A stretch of DNA of 64,000 nt, from NCBI GenBank assembly GCA_024663395.1, contig JANFAH010000033.1:248001-312000 (forward strand), given 5' to 3'. Shown here piece after piece: positions 12,964 to 23,370 of the stretch. Every line of letters begins with the position of its first letter. Within the stretch, counting starts at the first letter, position 1. The notes under the pieces were generated by a model, which did no database searches, had not been told where the DNA came from, and was given only the letters and a program-made list of their open reading frames with translations. The position numbers and the translations under genes were made by a program. The stretch is from Pisolithus tinctorius (Eukaryota; Basidiomycota; Agaricomycetes; Boletales; Pisolithaceae).

Positions 12964-12973
12964 ATTATATATT
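12964..12973 (+). promoter_or_regulatory. TATA box of A2
   Basis: ATTATATATT followed by GGGCA, 90 bp upstream of the A2 ATG, as in units 1 and 3. Confidence 0.55.
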
Positions 12974-13062
12974 GGGCACAAGTGCGGTTTTCTAGGCCAC
13001 CTCCTCTTACCCTCAAGTACCCTCTGAATCAGTAACAAGTGCCAGGAGAAAACTCTTCCAAA

Positions 13063-13852
13063 ATGCAAGTCGCCTCACTCGTGATCGCAGCGTTTGTGGC
13101 CGCGAGCGGTGCTCAGAACATCGGCCCTGGTCCATACAGCGTGGACGCCATTCAAGCGTTGTACGGTGCCTCCGTCGTATCACAGTGTACAACTGGTTGT
13201 AGTGTTCTATCGAACAATACCAACCTGTCGGCAAGCAATGTTACTCACTCGTTGCGTCAATTCTAACAATGCATACATACAGGGTTGTCAAGCATCCCTA
13301 TGCTGTGAATCGAGCTTCATTCAAAACTACCGTAACTGCCTCGAATGCATAAGTCAGCTTCTCGACGGCTCCAGTACCACTAACAGCACGAAAAGCGCAG
13401 TTAACCGTAAGTCTTTCTGTTTCATTGCACCATTGGAGGTTGAATGTTTATGATCGAAATGCCGGATAGAGCTATTGACGTCTTGTATTCAAGTGGGTGC
13501 CCTGCCTCCACCCCCCACGACGTCTCAAGACCACACGAACCACACTTCATATGCTATGGCGTCTCAGACGGGGTCCCAGTGTTGGTGACAATTTCACTGT
13601 GTTACATTCAACTCCACTGACCATGTCTCAGTGTCCCCAACCAACTCCCCTGCGACTGGCACTGGCATCGTCTCGGTACCCCCTGCCAGCAGTGTGATCA
13701 GCCCCACTAGCCCCTTCTCTGGTTCCCAAACTAGCACTGCATCAGTGGGTGCGACGCCCTCGTCCACGAATAGCGCAGTCAGAACCACTGTTGGCCAGGC
13801 TTACAGTGGTATCGCGACAGTGCTTGCATGGGCTATTCTCCAAATGATGTGA
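13063..13852 (+). CDS. Gene A2: small secreted Cys-containing protein with GPI-like tail
   Basis: The exons are 13063-13239, 13283-13406, 13494-13580 and 13632-13852, with exactly the same lengths and phases as A1 (177, 124, 87, 221 nt; 202 residues). The signal peptide, the Cys pattern (QC, GC, GCQASLCC, NCLEC), the HTNHTSYAMASQTGSQ linker, the Ser/Thr-rich region and the hydrophobic C-terminal tail are all kept. Substitutions against A1 are scattered and keep the frame. This fits selection on the protein, though no rate can be computed here. The start is the first ATG after the TATA region. An in-frame GTG 24 bp upstream is not a plausible start. The gene is probably expressed from its own promoter. 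Confidence 0.75.
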
Positions 13853-14199
13853 TCAAAACCTGTGATGCCTGCACTGAGTCGGACTCGGCTGGCATACATG
13901 CATAATTCAGATGGCACTTCCACCAACCCCTCCCCCTGTCGGATGTTTGCCTGACACCACGTTCTTCTGTGGTATCTCTGCCGTCCGTTGTTCCTTGGGT
14001 GATTGTGGTTTCCTTGACGTCCACTTATTAACTAATGGACAACCATACGCACTCAGTATTGTTCCCTGCTATTTAGTCATGTAGTGCGAACTTATACTTG
14101 CCTGTTGTCAGTCACCAATGAGCACAGTTAACCACATCAATGCACCAGTCACTTCGTCGCATTATTACAAGACACTTAGTGCCCTTCTTTCCCCGTTTG

Positions 14200-14456
14200 C
14201 GGGACATATGTACGTGGCATTGATACCATCAAGGCGATCCTTGTGAGTAGGCCCACGAAGAGATCGATGACAAGTAAGTGCTACCTCGTGTGTCCGTCAT
14301 CCAATTCTCAGTTCATGCGGCTTCGTGGGTGATCTGCTGAAAGAAGTCGAGGAGGCAGCGAAGTAAACATCACCGTTTCGTACCGCGGATCAATTCGCTT
14401 TCCTTTCGCATGACATCATCGAAGACCCAGGATCATCCTTCTTTCTATGTTCTTGA
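14200..14456 (+). pseudogene. Remnant C2 downstream of A2
   Basis: This is the copy of C1 with the same GTAAGT-AG junction and the GFVGDLLKEVEEAAK peptide. Here the frame stops right after that peptide (TAA), and the following DQFAFLSHDIIEDPGSSFF block is no longer joined to it. It shares the internal deletion seen in C1. Confidence 0.4.
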
Positions 14457-14559
14457 CTCTGGATAATCTGGGATCGACGCATCGATGACACGTTAATCAG
14501 ACATGATCGGAAGGTTAACTTAAAGAACCCGCGACTATGGACTCAGACATATGTGACAG

Positions 14560-15620
14560 GAAGCGGAAGGCACCTTCGGCGTAAGAGGTAAATGCGAGAT
14601 TGACGTGTTAGTTTACAGGCACCTTCCCAGGAAAGATACTTTCTGGTGACGTAGACTGGAAGATGTGAGGGTTTATTTCCTGGTTCCTTTGACAGTTGGA
14701 TAACGGTGGAGAGATTGGACACAGGGAAGCAAAGATGTTGACCCTAAATGTACGATTCTCCCGAGCAGGTTGATGGCGAGGAACTTAGCCGTCAAAGTCT
14801 GTCCAACTTGTAAATAAGATAAAGAAGCTGAGGGGCTTGGAGTCACGAAAGAGCATGGCAAACGCCTCGGAGACGGGAGACCTGATCTTCTTCACCGGCA
14901 TTATCAAATTCTTCTGATATGCCACGTGTAGCTAATTGTGGTACCCGAATCTGGGACAAACGAGGACTCCCATGGCCTCTTGAAGGTGTGTCATTAGGAT
15001 GTCGCAGGTGAGAGAGCTATAGGATGCAGAAGCAGCACTACTAGCTACTGTGATCGTGCGGGGCTGACTATCTGTACTGTGACACCGACGATGGTTTGCA
15101 GCGGGTGAAAAACGTTCCGTCCACGCCTCCCTGTGAACGTGCTGCATCCGTCACTTCCTGGCACGCTGCACAACACGGTCGAAGTAGTACTATAATTAGA
15201 TTTGTCCGCACGAGTGAGGTCGGTGATTTGCTTTGTGCGTGTCGACTTGTGGATCGAGATCCAGGGACATCAGTTGCGCCAACTGATGATGGAGCGATGT
15301 ACCAAGCACGGAGTAAGAAGCATTGAATCAGTACACCTCATGGGCGACTGCATCCTCGTCTGGAGTCTATGATTGAGTAGTTGGATCGTGGTGTGCAATG
15401 CTTGTCTCTTTGGATAGTTTTACAGACCATGGAAATGAAAGTTTGAGCACGACATACTTGTCGACTTCCGGAAAAGCAGGCTGGCGAGACGAGTCTGAGT
15501 CTGAAAAGCCGGACATAGAACCCTGTCTCTCCCACAAGGGTACTGAGTTCGTTTCGGTGACCGTTAATGGAATTGACACGCAGTTGCACTCTGGACAGCT
15601 ACCACTGTTGGCGTCGGCAT
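14560..15620 (-). pseudogene. Gene B copy 3, degenerate
   Basis: It aligns with the intact B gene from its start (position 15618-15620) to the shared 3' truncation near 14575. The frame is broken: only blocks such as SRQPAFPEVDKYVVLKLS and RTITVASSAASASY remain readable, in different frames. Part of exon 1 is deleted, where the SVRFDSQC-like segment is missing. Confidence 0.72.
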
Positions 15621-16904
15621 CGCAACCTACGTCGGGCCAGACAACGTTGAAGACAACAAACAGCAACAACTATTAGACTAGGGGCTCTGCAAAAATGATT
15701 GTCATAGGACTTCGGGGTCATTACGTGCAAGTGCTGATGCCATATTATACTTGCTAAAATCGAACTTGCTCCTCCAAAAGGTGTTGGGCTCCAACTAATA
15801 TCTCGCCAGGTGGGTCCACTCGCACAGCGTCAAAGTCCCTCTCGTGTTTCATCACACCATCGTGGTGGTGATCCCATGTCTGGAGTCATCTCATGTGACC
15901 TACTATGTTTCGTGTTGATGTCCCGAAGAGCCCGAATACTTGTGTAATGGTTTACCTGACGGTCTGACGGCCAGTGCAAGGGAAAGTGTTAATTTCCGTA
16001 GGGCAAGCATGCCAATCTGTAAAACGATCGAATTACAGCATACACATTGGACAATTTTTTGAGAACTTGGCACGCACCGTTACTTCACTGGGTAAACGCC
16101 AAGTGTCAAGTTGGCCAGCCAACCTAACCTGGTTTGTATAAGAATTCGGTTCAGTCGATGCTGGAAAATTTTTAAGTCGAAATTACTGGGCTGTGCCTGC
16201 GCTGGGACAGCCTCATCGTTGCACATAGTCTTCCCGAGACGAAGGCTCGATGGAAGACAATCGTTGACGAAGAGATATGAACCTGTTGTGGCCACTATAG
16301 CCGGAGTATGCCGAAGAGCTGGTGAGGCGGGCGTCAATGTCAAGTTCAATCACTGAAGCAACCCAAATAAAGACTGTGTTTTTTGCCAACTGTCGTGCTG
16401 CCGCCTCTGCGTAATGGAGCTCCTGTAGCTGTGTAATGGAACGCAATCCGATACGCACACAACTTGCTGTTGAACGGGTGTATTACCTCTCGAGGCGCCC
16501 AGTGTATCGGATACGTCCGCCGACATTTGCAAAAGCGTCGGACTACGTTATGCGCTGGCTGTTTTTCAACTTGGGGTTTACGACAAAACTAAGCCAAGCG
16601 GGGACCATCTCGCTCCGTGAATCCAAAAACTGTCTAATGTGCATGCTGTAATTTGGCTGCCTCACTGATCGGCGCTCGCTCACGGCTCCCTCTGGACTGT
16701 AAACGGCTATATCATCGCGATGTTGTCACTTCTCCCATTCTCTTGCGCTTCTTGAGGACACTGGATCCCCTTACATATGTAAGTATATCAGTTGCTGTGT
16801 CTCTCGGCCCTACCACGAACCAAAGCACTTGCTAGGTTCTGGATCTTTCGTCTTGCGCGCCCGCACGGCAATTTTTAGGCTTCATTTTTGCAAACAGGTT
16901 GCGC
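15621..16904. other. Unit 3 spacer with a small insertion
   Basis: The spacer matches units 1 and 2 in blocks. About 115 bp without a counterpart in the other units is inserted around 16010-16125, and a second unmatched stretch lies around 16535-16660. I see no gene. Confidence 0.4.
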
Positions 16905-16914
16905 ATTATATATT
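16905..16914 (+). promoter_or_regulatory. TATA box of A3
   Basis: ATTATATATT followed by GGGCAA, 88 bp upstream of the A3 ATG, within the same conserved block as in units 1 and 2. Confidence 0.55.
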
Positions 16915-16992
16915 GGGCAATAGTGCTGTTTTCTAGACCATCTCCTCTTACCTTCAAGCACTCCTTAAATCAGTTGCAAGTGTCAGGAGAAA

Positions 16993-17781
16993 ATGCGAGT
17001 CGTCTTACTTGTGATCGCAGCGTTTGTGGTCGCGAGCGGGGCTCGGAACATCGGCCCTGGTCCATACAGCGTGGACGCCATTCAAGCGTTGTACGGTGCC
17101 TCCGTCGCATCACAGTGCGCGACTACTTGTAGTGCTCTAGCAAACAAGGGCGGCCCATCGGCAAGCAATGTTACTCACTCGTCGTGTCAATTCTAACGAT
17201 GCATATATACAGGGCTGTCAAGCATCCGTATGCTGTGCATCGAACTTCATTCACAGCTACCGTAACTGCCTCGAATGCATAAGTGAGGTTCTCAACGGCT
17301 CCAGTACCACTAGCAGCACGAAAAGCGCAGTTGACCGTGAGTCTTTCTGTTCATTGCGCCATCGGAGGTGAAACATTAATGATCCAAATGCCTGATAGAG
17401 CTATTGACGTCTTGTATTCAAGTGGGTGCCCTGCCTCCACACCCGACGGCGTTTCAAAATCACATGAACCATACCTCATATGCTATGGCGTCTCAGACGG
17501 GGTCCCAGTGTTGGTGACAAGTTCATTGTGTTACATCCAATTCTTCTGACCATGTCTCAGTCTCCCTAACCAATTCCCCTGCGACTGGCACTGGGGTCGT
17601 CACACTACTCCCTGCCAGCAGTGTGATCATTCCCACTAGCCTCTTCTCTCGCTCCCCTACTATCACTACATCAGTCAATGTGACACCCTTGTCGACGAAT
17701 GGTGCAGTCAGAACGACTGTTGGCCAGGCTTACAGCGGTATCGCGCCAGTGCTTGCATGGGTTATTTTCCAAACGATGTGA
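16993..17781 (+). CDS. Gene A3: small secreted Cys-containing protein, diverged tail
   Basis: The exons are 16993-17169, 17213-17336, 17423-17509 and 17561-17781, again 177, 124, 87 and 221 nt, coding 202 residues without a stop. The signal peptide and all Cys of the family are present (QCATTC, GCQASVCC, NCLEC). The Ser/Thr-rich part has changed more than in A1, A2 and A4 (for example LLPASSVIIPTSLF instead of VPPASSVISPTSPF), but the tail keeps its hydrophobic character. It appears to be a functional paralogue that evolves faster in the stalk region. Confidence 0.72.
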
Positions 17782-18129
17782 TTGATACCTGTGATGCCTG
17801 CACTGAGTCGGACATGACACAGGTGACATTTCTACGAATCCCTCCTCTCGCCGGATGTTTGCTTTACATTATCACGTTCTTCTATGGTTTCTCTGCCGTT
17901 CGCTGTTCCTCGGGTCCTTGTGGTTTCCTTGACGTTCACTCGTTGTTTGACGGACAATCATGCACACTCAGTACTGTTTCCCATCTACTTATTGCTAGCT
18001 CTGTGCCTATGATATTCAGTACAAACCTACACTTACCCGTTGTCAGTTACCAATATCCACAGCTAACCACCAATGCACCATTCATTTCGTTGCATTACAA
18101 GACACTTCATTCACTTCATTCCCTTTTGC

Positions 18130-18520
18130 AGGACAGATATAGCACGGATATCATTAAGGCGGTCCCTGTGAGTGAACTAGCATCACAGCCTTCAAATTAT
18201 TATTTTTTCTCCAGTGAACTGGGCAAGCTGGTAGCTTGTTGGATGATCGTATATCCATCTGAACGCCCTCGAAACCAGGAGAAGATGCTTGCCATAGAGT
18301 CGGGCCATGATGAAATCGATGATAGGCAATTGCTACCTCGTGTGTATATCATCCAAGGCTCAGTTCATCACGCGGTTTTCGTGGGTGATTTGCTAAAAGA
18401 GGTCGAGGAGGCTGCGAAGTGAACCTCACGGTTCGTACCGCGGATCAATTCGTTTTCCTTCTGCATGACATCATCGAAGACCCGGGATCATCCTTCTTTC
18501 CATGTTCTTGGATCTGAATA
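18130..18520 (+). pseudogene. Remnant C3, longest version of the third coding region
   Basis: An uninterrupted frame of 221 codons runs from 17757 to 18422 here, but its left half overlaps the A3 terminator region and is not conserved. The conserved part reads TDIIKAVP, then a region absent from units 1 and 2 (LGKLVACWMIVYPSER), then HDEIDD and FVGDLLKEVEEAAK, followed by a separate DQFVFLLHDIIEDPGSS block. Splice-like GTGAGT and CCAG sites flank the extra segment. It is probably the least rearranged copy of C, but no start is visible. The function is unknown. Confidence 0.4.
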
Positions 18521-18604
18521 ATCTGGGATCGAAGCATCAGTGAGACGCTAATCAGACATGATCGGAAGGTTAACTTAAAGGACCCACGACTATGGATTCA
18601 GAGG

Positions 18605-19415
18605 TATGCAACAGCAGGTGGAAGGGTCCTTCTTCAGCGTAGAAGATAAAGGCGAGATTAACTTGTTAGATTAGAGGTACCTTCCCAGGAAAGATACTTT
18701 CTCGTGACGTAAACCGCGAGCTGTGAAAGGTTATTTGCTGGTTCCTTTGACGGTTGGATAGTGGTGGAGAGATTGATTGAACACAGGGAAGCAAAGATGT
18801 TGACCGTAGGTGGACGATTCTCATGAGCAGGTTGATGGCGAGAAATGTACTCGTCGAAGTCTGTCCAACTTGTAAAGAGGATAAACAAGCCGAGGGGCTT
18901 GGAGCGCCTCGGAGACGGGAGAGAGAAGGGTTGATCTTCTTCACCGTTATCAAATTCTTCTGATATCCCATGTGTAGTACCCGAATCTGGGACAAACAAG
19001 GACTCCCGTGACCTCTTGAAGGTGATTTGGGATGTCACAGGAAAGAGAACCCTATAATGCAGAAGCAGCACTGCCGGCTACAGCGATCGTGCGGGGCTGG
19101 CTATCTGTACTGTGACACCGACGATGGTATGCAGCGGGTGAAAAACGTCCTGTCCATGTGTCTTCTTGCGAACGTGCTGCATTCGTGACTTCCTGGCACG
19201 CCGCACAACATGGTCGGAGAGGTATTGTAATTGCACCTGTACGCGCGGGAGAGGTTGGCGATTTGCTTCGTGTGCACCGACTTGGGGATGGAGGCGTAGG
19301 GACGTCAGTTGGGCCAACTGAGATGGAGCGATGGACCAAGCACGGAGTAAGAGGCGTCGGGGATCAGTGCTTCCCGTAGACGACTGTATCCTCGTCTGGA
19401 GTCCATAATTGCAGG
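18605..19415 (-). pseudogene. Gene B copy 4, lacking exon 1
   Basis: Homology to exon 2 of the intact B gene runs from the shared 3' truncation to about 19410 (blocks such as VHRSISVGPTDVPTPPSP and CCAACQEVTNAARS). The exon 1 counterpart is missing: the sequence passes from the intron region directly to the spacer. Several frameshifts split the remainder. Confidence 0.7.
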
Positions 19416-20527
19416 GTTAGACCGAGACGCAAAAACGATCGTCATACGACTTCGGGGTAGCTACATACCGGTGCACACTACTAAATCGAACTGGAAACTT
19501 GTTCGTACTGCCGTTAATCCTGCTTGCTCCTCCAAAGTGGTGGAAGGCAAGTGAGGAGTCCCTAGTACATATATCTTGCCAAGTGGGCCAACTCACGCGG
19601 CATCAAAGAAAATTTCTTCCATTTCGCGTCTCACCATGCCGCCGTGGTGGTGATCCTGATAATAATATGTCTGGGGTCATCCCATGAGTCGTCCATGGCA
19701 TATCGTGTTGATGACTGTGGTTGGGCCGTTCCGATTTGTATAAGAAGGTCGAGTCGACGCTGAAAAACTTCCAAGTTGGAAATTACTATGGGGTGCCCGT
19801 GCTGGGAGCCTCATCGTTGTAGTCTCCCGAAGCGAAGCAAAGACTCGACAGAGACGAGTTCTCTCTCGATTTCATCGGACCACTACAACCGGAGTATGCC
19901 GAAGAACCAATGAGTGTGACGGATCGAGGCTGCGGAGATGGGCGTCAATATGGAGAAGCCCAAATGAAGATTGTGTTTTTTTGCCCACTGTCATGCCGGT
20001 CTGCATAATGGAACTCTTGTAGCTGTGCGGTAGCGAACGATTTGCTTTCAACTGATGCGCACCTCTTGAAGCGCCCAATGCATTAGATATGTCCCTCGAA
20101 ATGCCTCGTTCACGGTTCACGGTCCCCTGTATACGGCTATACTGCGATGCCCAGCGATGCTTCCATTTCTCTCACTCTTTCGCGCTTCCTAGGCGGGGCC
20201 GAAGTCCCCTATACACTGGTGGAACATACTTTGGGACAGATTCCCTTACATATGTATATGTAAGTATTCGCCAACAGTTGCTCTGTCTGGCCCTAGACCC
20301 ACTTACGAACCGAATTGCACTTCGGGCTTTACGTATGTGAAATTTTATAGCGTTGCAGATCATGACCCATTAACATCCGTCATCATCGCTCTGTGGAACA
20401 CAGGATAAAACAGCGAGCGGAGCTCGGATAGACCGTATCGATACCACGAACGAAAGCACCTGTTAACTTTTGGATCCTGCACGCCTGCTTAGCAACCTTC
20501 AGGCTTGAGTTTGCAAACACGCTGTGC
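19416..20527. other. Unit 4 spacer
   Basis: A shortened and diverged version of the other unit spacers, with recognisable blocks around 19740-19990 and 20070-20520. I see no gene. Confidence 0.4.
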
Positions 20528-20537
20528 ATTACATATT
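20528..20537 (+). promoter_or_regulatory. Altered TATA region of A4
   Basis: The place of the TATA box reads ATTACATATT instead of ATTATATATT, at 88 bp from the A4 ATG. A T-to-C change breaks the TATATA core kept in the other three units. Confidence 0.45.
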
Positions 20538-20615
20538 GGGCCCTAGTGCGGCATTCTGGACCATTTCCTCTTACTCTCAAACACTCCCTGAACCAGTAAC
20601 AAGTGCCAAGAGAAA

Positions 20616-21406
20616 ATGCGAGTCGTCTCACTTGTGATCACAGCGTTTGTGGCCGTGAGCGGTGCTCAGAATATCGGCCCTGGTCCATACAGCGCGGACG
20701 CCATTCAAGTGTTGTACGGTGCGTCCGTCGTATCACAGTGCACGACTACTTGTAGTGCTCTAGCGAACAATACCAGCCCATCGGCAAGCCACATTATTCG
20801 TCATTCGTCGCGTCAATTCTAACCATGCACGCATACAGGGCTGTCAAGCATCCTTATGCTGTGAATCGAACTTCATTCAAACCTATCGTGACTGCATCGA
20901 ATGCATAAGTGAGCTTCTCGACGACTCCAGTACCACTAGCAGCACGAAAAGCGCAGTTGACCGTGGGTCTTCTGTTCGTTGCGCCGTTGAACATTAAACG
21001 TTAACAATGCAAATGCCGGATAGAGCTATTGACGCTTTGTGTTCAAGTGGGTGCCTTGCCTCCACCCCCCACGACGTCTCAAGATCACACGAACCACACC
21101 TCATATGCTGTGGCATCTCACACAGGGTCCCAGCGTCGGTGACAATCTCATTGTGTTACATTCAATTCTGCTGACCATGTCTCAGTGTCCCCAACTCAGG
21201 CCCCTGCGACTGGCACTGCGGTCGTCGCAGTCCCCCCTGCCAGCAGTGTGATCAGCCCCATTAGCCCCTTCTCCGGTTCTCATACTAGCACTACGTCAGT
21301 GGGTGCGACGCCCTCGTCGACGAATAGTGCAGTCAGAACGACTGTTGGCCAGGCTTACAGTAGTATTGCGTCAGTGCTTGCATGGGCTATTCTCCAAATG
21401 ATGTGA
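20616..21406 (+). pseudogene. Gene A4: secreted-protein copy with a lost first splice donor
   Basis: The four exon regions 20616-20792, 20839-20962, 21048-21134 and 21186-21406 have the family lengths and open frames, with signal peptide, Cys and tail all present. At the end of exon 1, however, the donor GTTACT of the other copies reads ATTATT, so canonical splicing of intron 1 is lost. Retaining the intron gives a stop after 68 codons, before half of the Cys. No nearby GT keeps the phase. Together with the altered TATA box this suggests a copy early in decay. A non-canonical AT donor cannot be excluded. Confidence 0.6.
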
Positions 21407-21734
21407 CCTATGATGCCTGCACTGAGTCTGACACACATGCATGATACAGATGGCATATCCACCCACCCCTCGCCCCCGCCGGATGTTTGCCCGACATTAT
21501 CACTTTGTTTCTTTCTGTGGTTTCTCTGCCGTTCGCTGTTCCTTGGGTGATTGTAGTTTCCTTGACGTTCACTTGTTATCTGATAGACAACCATACGCAT
21601 TCAATGTTGTCCCCTGTCTATTTAGTCGTGTAGTGCAAACTTATACTCATCAGTCATCAATAACAACGGCTAATCACATCAATGCGCCAGTCACTTCGTT
21701 GCATTACAAGACGCTTGGTGTCCTCCGTTCGCCC

Positions 21735-22110
21735 GACACATGTAACGTGGATATCAGCAAGGCGATCCCTGTAGGTGGGCTAGTACAGCAACCTTAGTTG
21801 CAGTGAACCTGGGAAACCGATAGCTCGTTGAATCGGTCGATATGTCCATCTGGACGACTTGCAAACTGGGCGAAGATACTTGCCATAACGCCAGCCCTAT
21901 GACAGGCAAGTACTATCTCATTCGTCTATCACTCAATTCTCAGATTATCACACCGATTCTGTGATTTCGTGGGTGATCTATCTTAAGAAGTCGAGGAGGC
22001 AGCGAGGTAAACCTCGCTGTCAATCTCAACGTCCTTGGCGCCGCGGATCAATTAGTTTTCCTTCCACATAATATCATCCAAGGCCCAGAATCAGCCTTTT
22101 TTCCATGTTC
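21735..22110 (+). pseudogene. Remnant C4 downstream of A4
   Basis: It is homologous to C3, including part of the segment missing in units 1 and 2, but with several stops. The DQLVFLPHNIIQ block is still recognisable near 22045-22110. Confidence 0.35.
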
Positions 22111-22149
22111 TTGACTGTGAGTAATCTGGGGTCGAAGCATCAGTGACAC

Positions 22150-23370
22150 GCTAATCAGACATGACGGAAAGGTCCTTCTTCGGCGTAGAGGGTAAATGCG
22201 AGATTGGGAAATTAGGTTAGGATAACTTCGCAAGAAAGATGCCTCCTGGTGACGTAAACCGGGAGATGTGAGGAGTTATTTCCAGGTTCCTTTGATGGTT
22301 GAATAACGGTGGCAATGGGTTAAGGATGTCTGGAGGCAGTGCAGGCGGAGGATCATCCGCCAAGGAGTGCTTGGACACCAGTGCCTTTAGAAGGCTTAGC
22401 GGAGACGATGGGGCTGCAGGGGGAAAAGATGTTGACATGGGCAGGCGATTCTCTCAAGCGAGTTGATAGTGAGGAACTTCTTCTCAAGTTCTGTCCGACG
22501 TGCAAAGAGGAACAGGAAGTCGAGGGGCCTGAAGTAGCTGAAGCACATGGAAAATGCCTTGACGAGGGGAGAGGGAAGAGTTGGATCCTCTTGATCATGA
22601 TCATTAATATCCCGCGTGTAGATAATTGCGCGTCGCTAATTGTAGTACCCGAATCTGGGACAAACAAGACGCCCGTGACCTCTTGAAGGTGAATCTAGTG
22701 CAATAGGAGGTGACTTCCCCGCCGATGCAACAAGAGCGCTGTCACTTGCTCTGTGGCGCTTGTCGACCACATCCACACAAATTGGAATGTCGCAGATGAG
22801 AGAATCATAAAATGCAGCAGCAGCAGCATCAGCTACAGTGGTTGTGCGAGGCTGGCTATCTGCACTGTAATACTGACGATGGTATGTGGCGGTGAAAAAT
22901 GCTCCGTCCATGTATTTTTCACGCCGCACAACTCGGTCGAAGTGTTGTAAATCTGCGTGGGTAGGTGAGGTCGGTGATTTACCTCGTGTGTGTCGATTTG
23001 AGGGGGAGGGCAAGGGACATTAGTTGTATCAATTGAGACGGAGCGATGCACCAAGAACGGAGTAAGAGGCGTTTAATCAGTACATCTCGTAGGCGAGTGC
23101 ATCCTCGTCTGCAGTCTATAATTGCGTGGTTAGACTATGGGGTGCAATCTTTGTCCTTTTTGGATATTTTAACAGACTGTGGAAGTGAATCTGAATCTGG
23201 GTCTGAAGAGCCGGGTACCGAGTACGTTTCGGTGACGAGGTGAAGCTACCGTGAGCAAGGACCGTGGTCCGTAATGACCACGTACTGCGGGTCGAAGCGG
23301 ACGATACTTCGCCCGTAAATAGGATCGACACAGCTGCACTCTCAACAGCTACCACAGCTGGCTTAGACAT
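22150..23370 (-). pseudogene. Gene B copy 5, degenerate
   Basis: It matches the intact B gene from its start (PAVVAVESAA, ATG near 23370) to the shared 3' truncation near 22170. Exon 1 has deletions, and exon 2 is split into short frames (for example SAGKSPPIALDSPSRGHGR). This is the right-hand end of the array; no A copy follows it. Confidence 0.72.

Noticed and set aside
17757..18422. A 221-codon plus-strand ORF after A3 as a complete gene
   Set aside because: Its left half is not conserved in the other units and begins inside the end of A3. Only the right part is shared, so I list a remnant.
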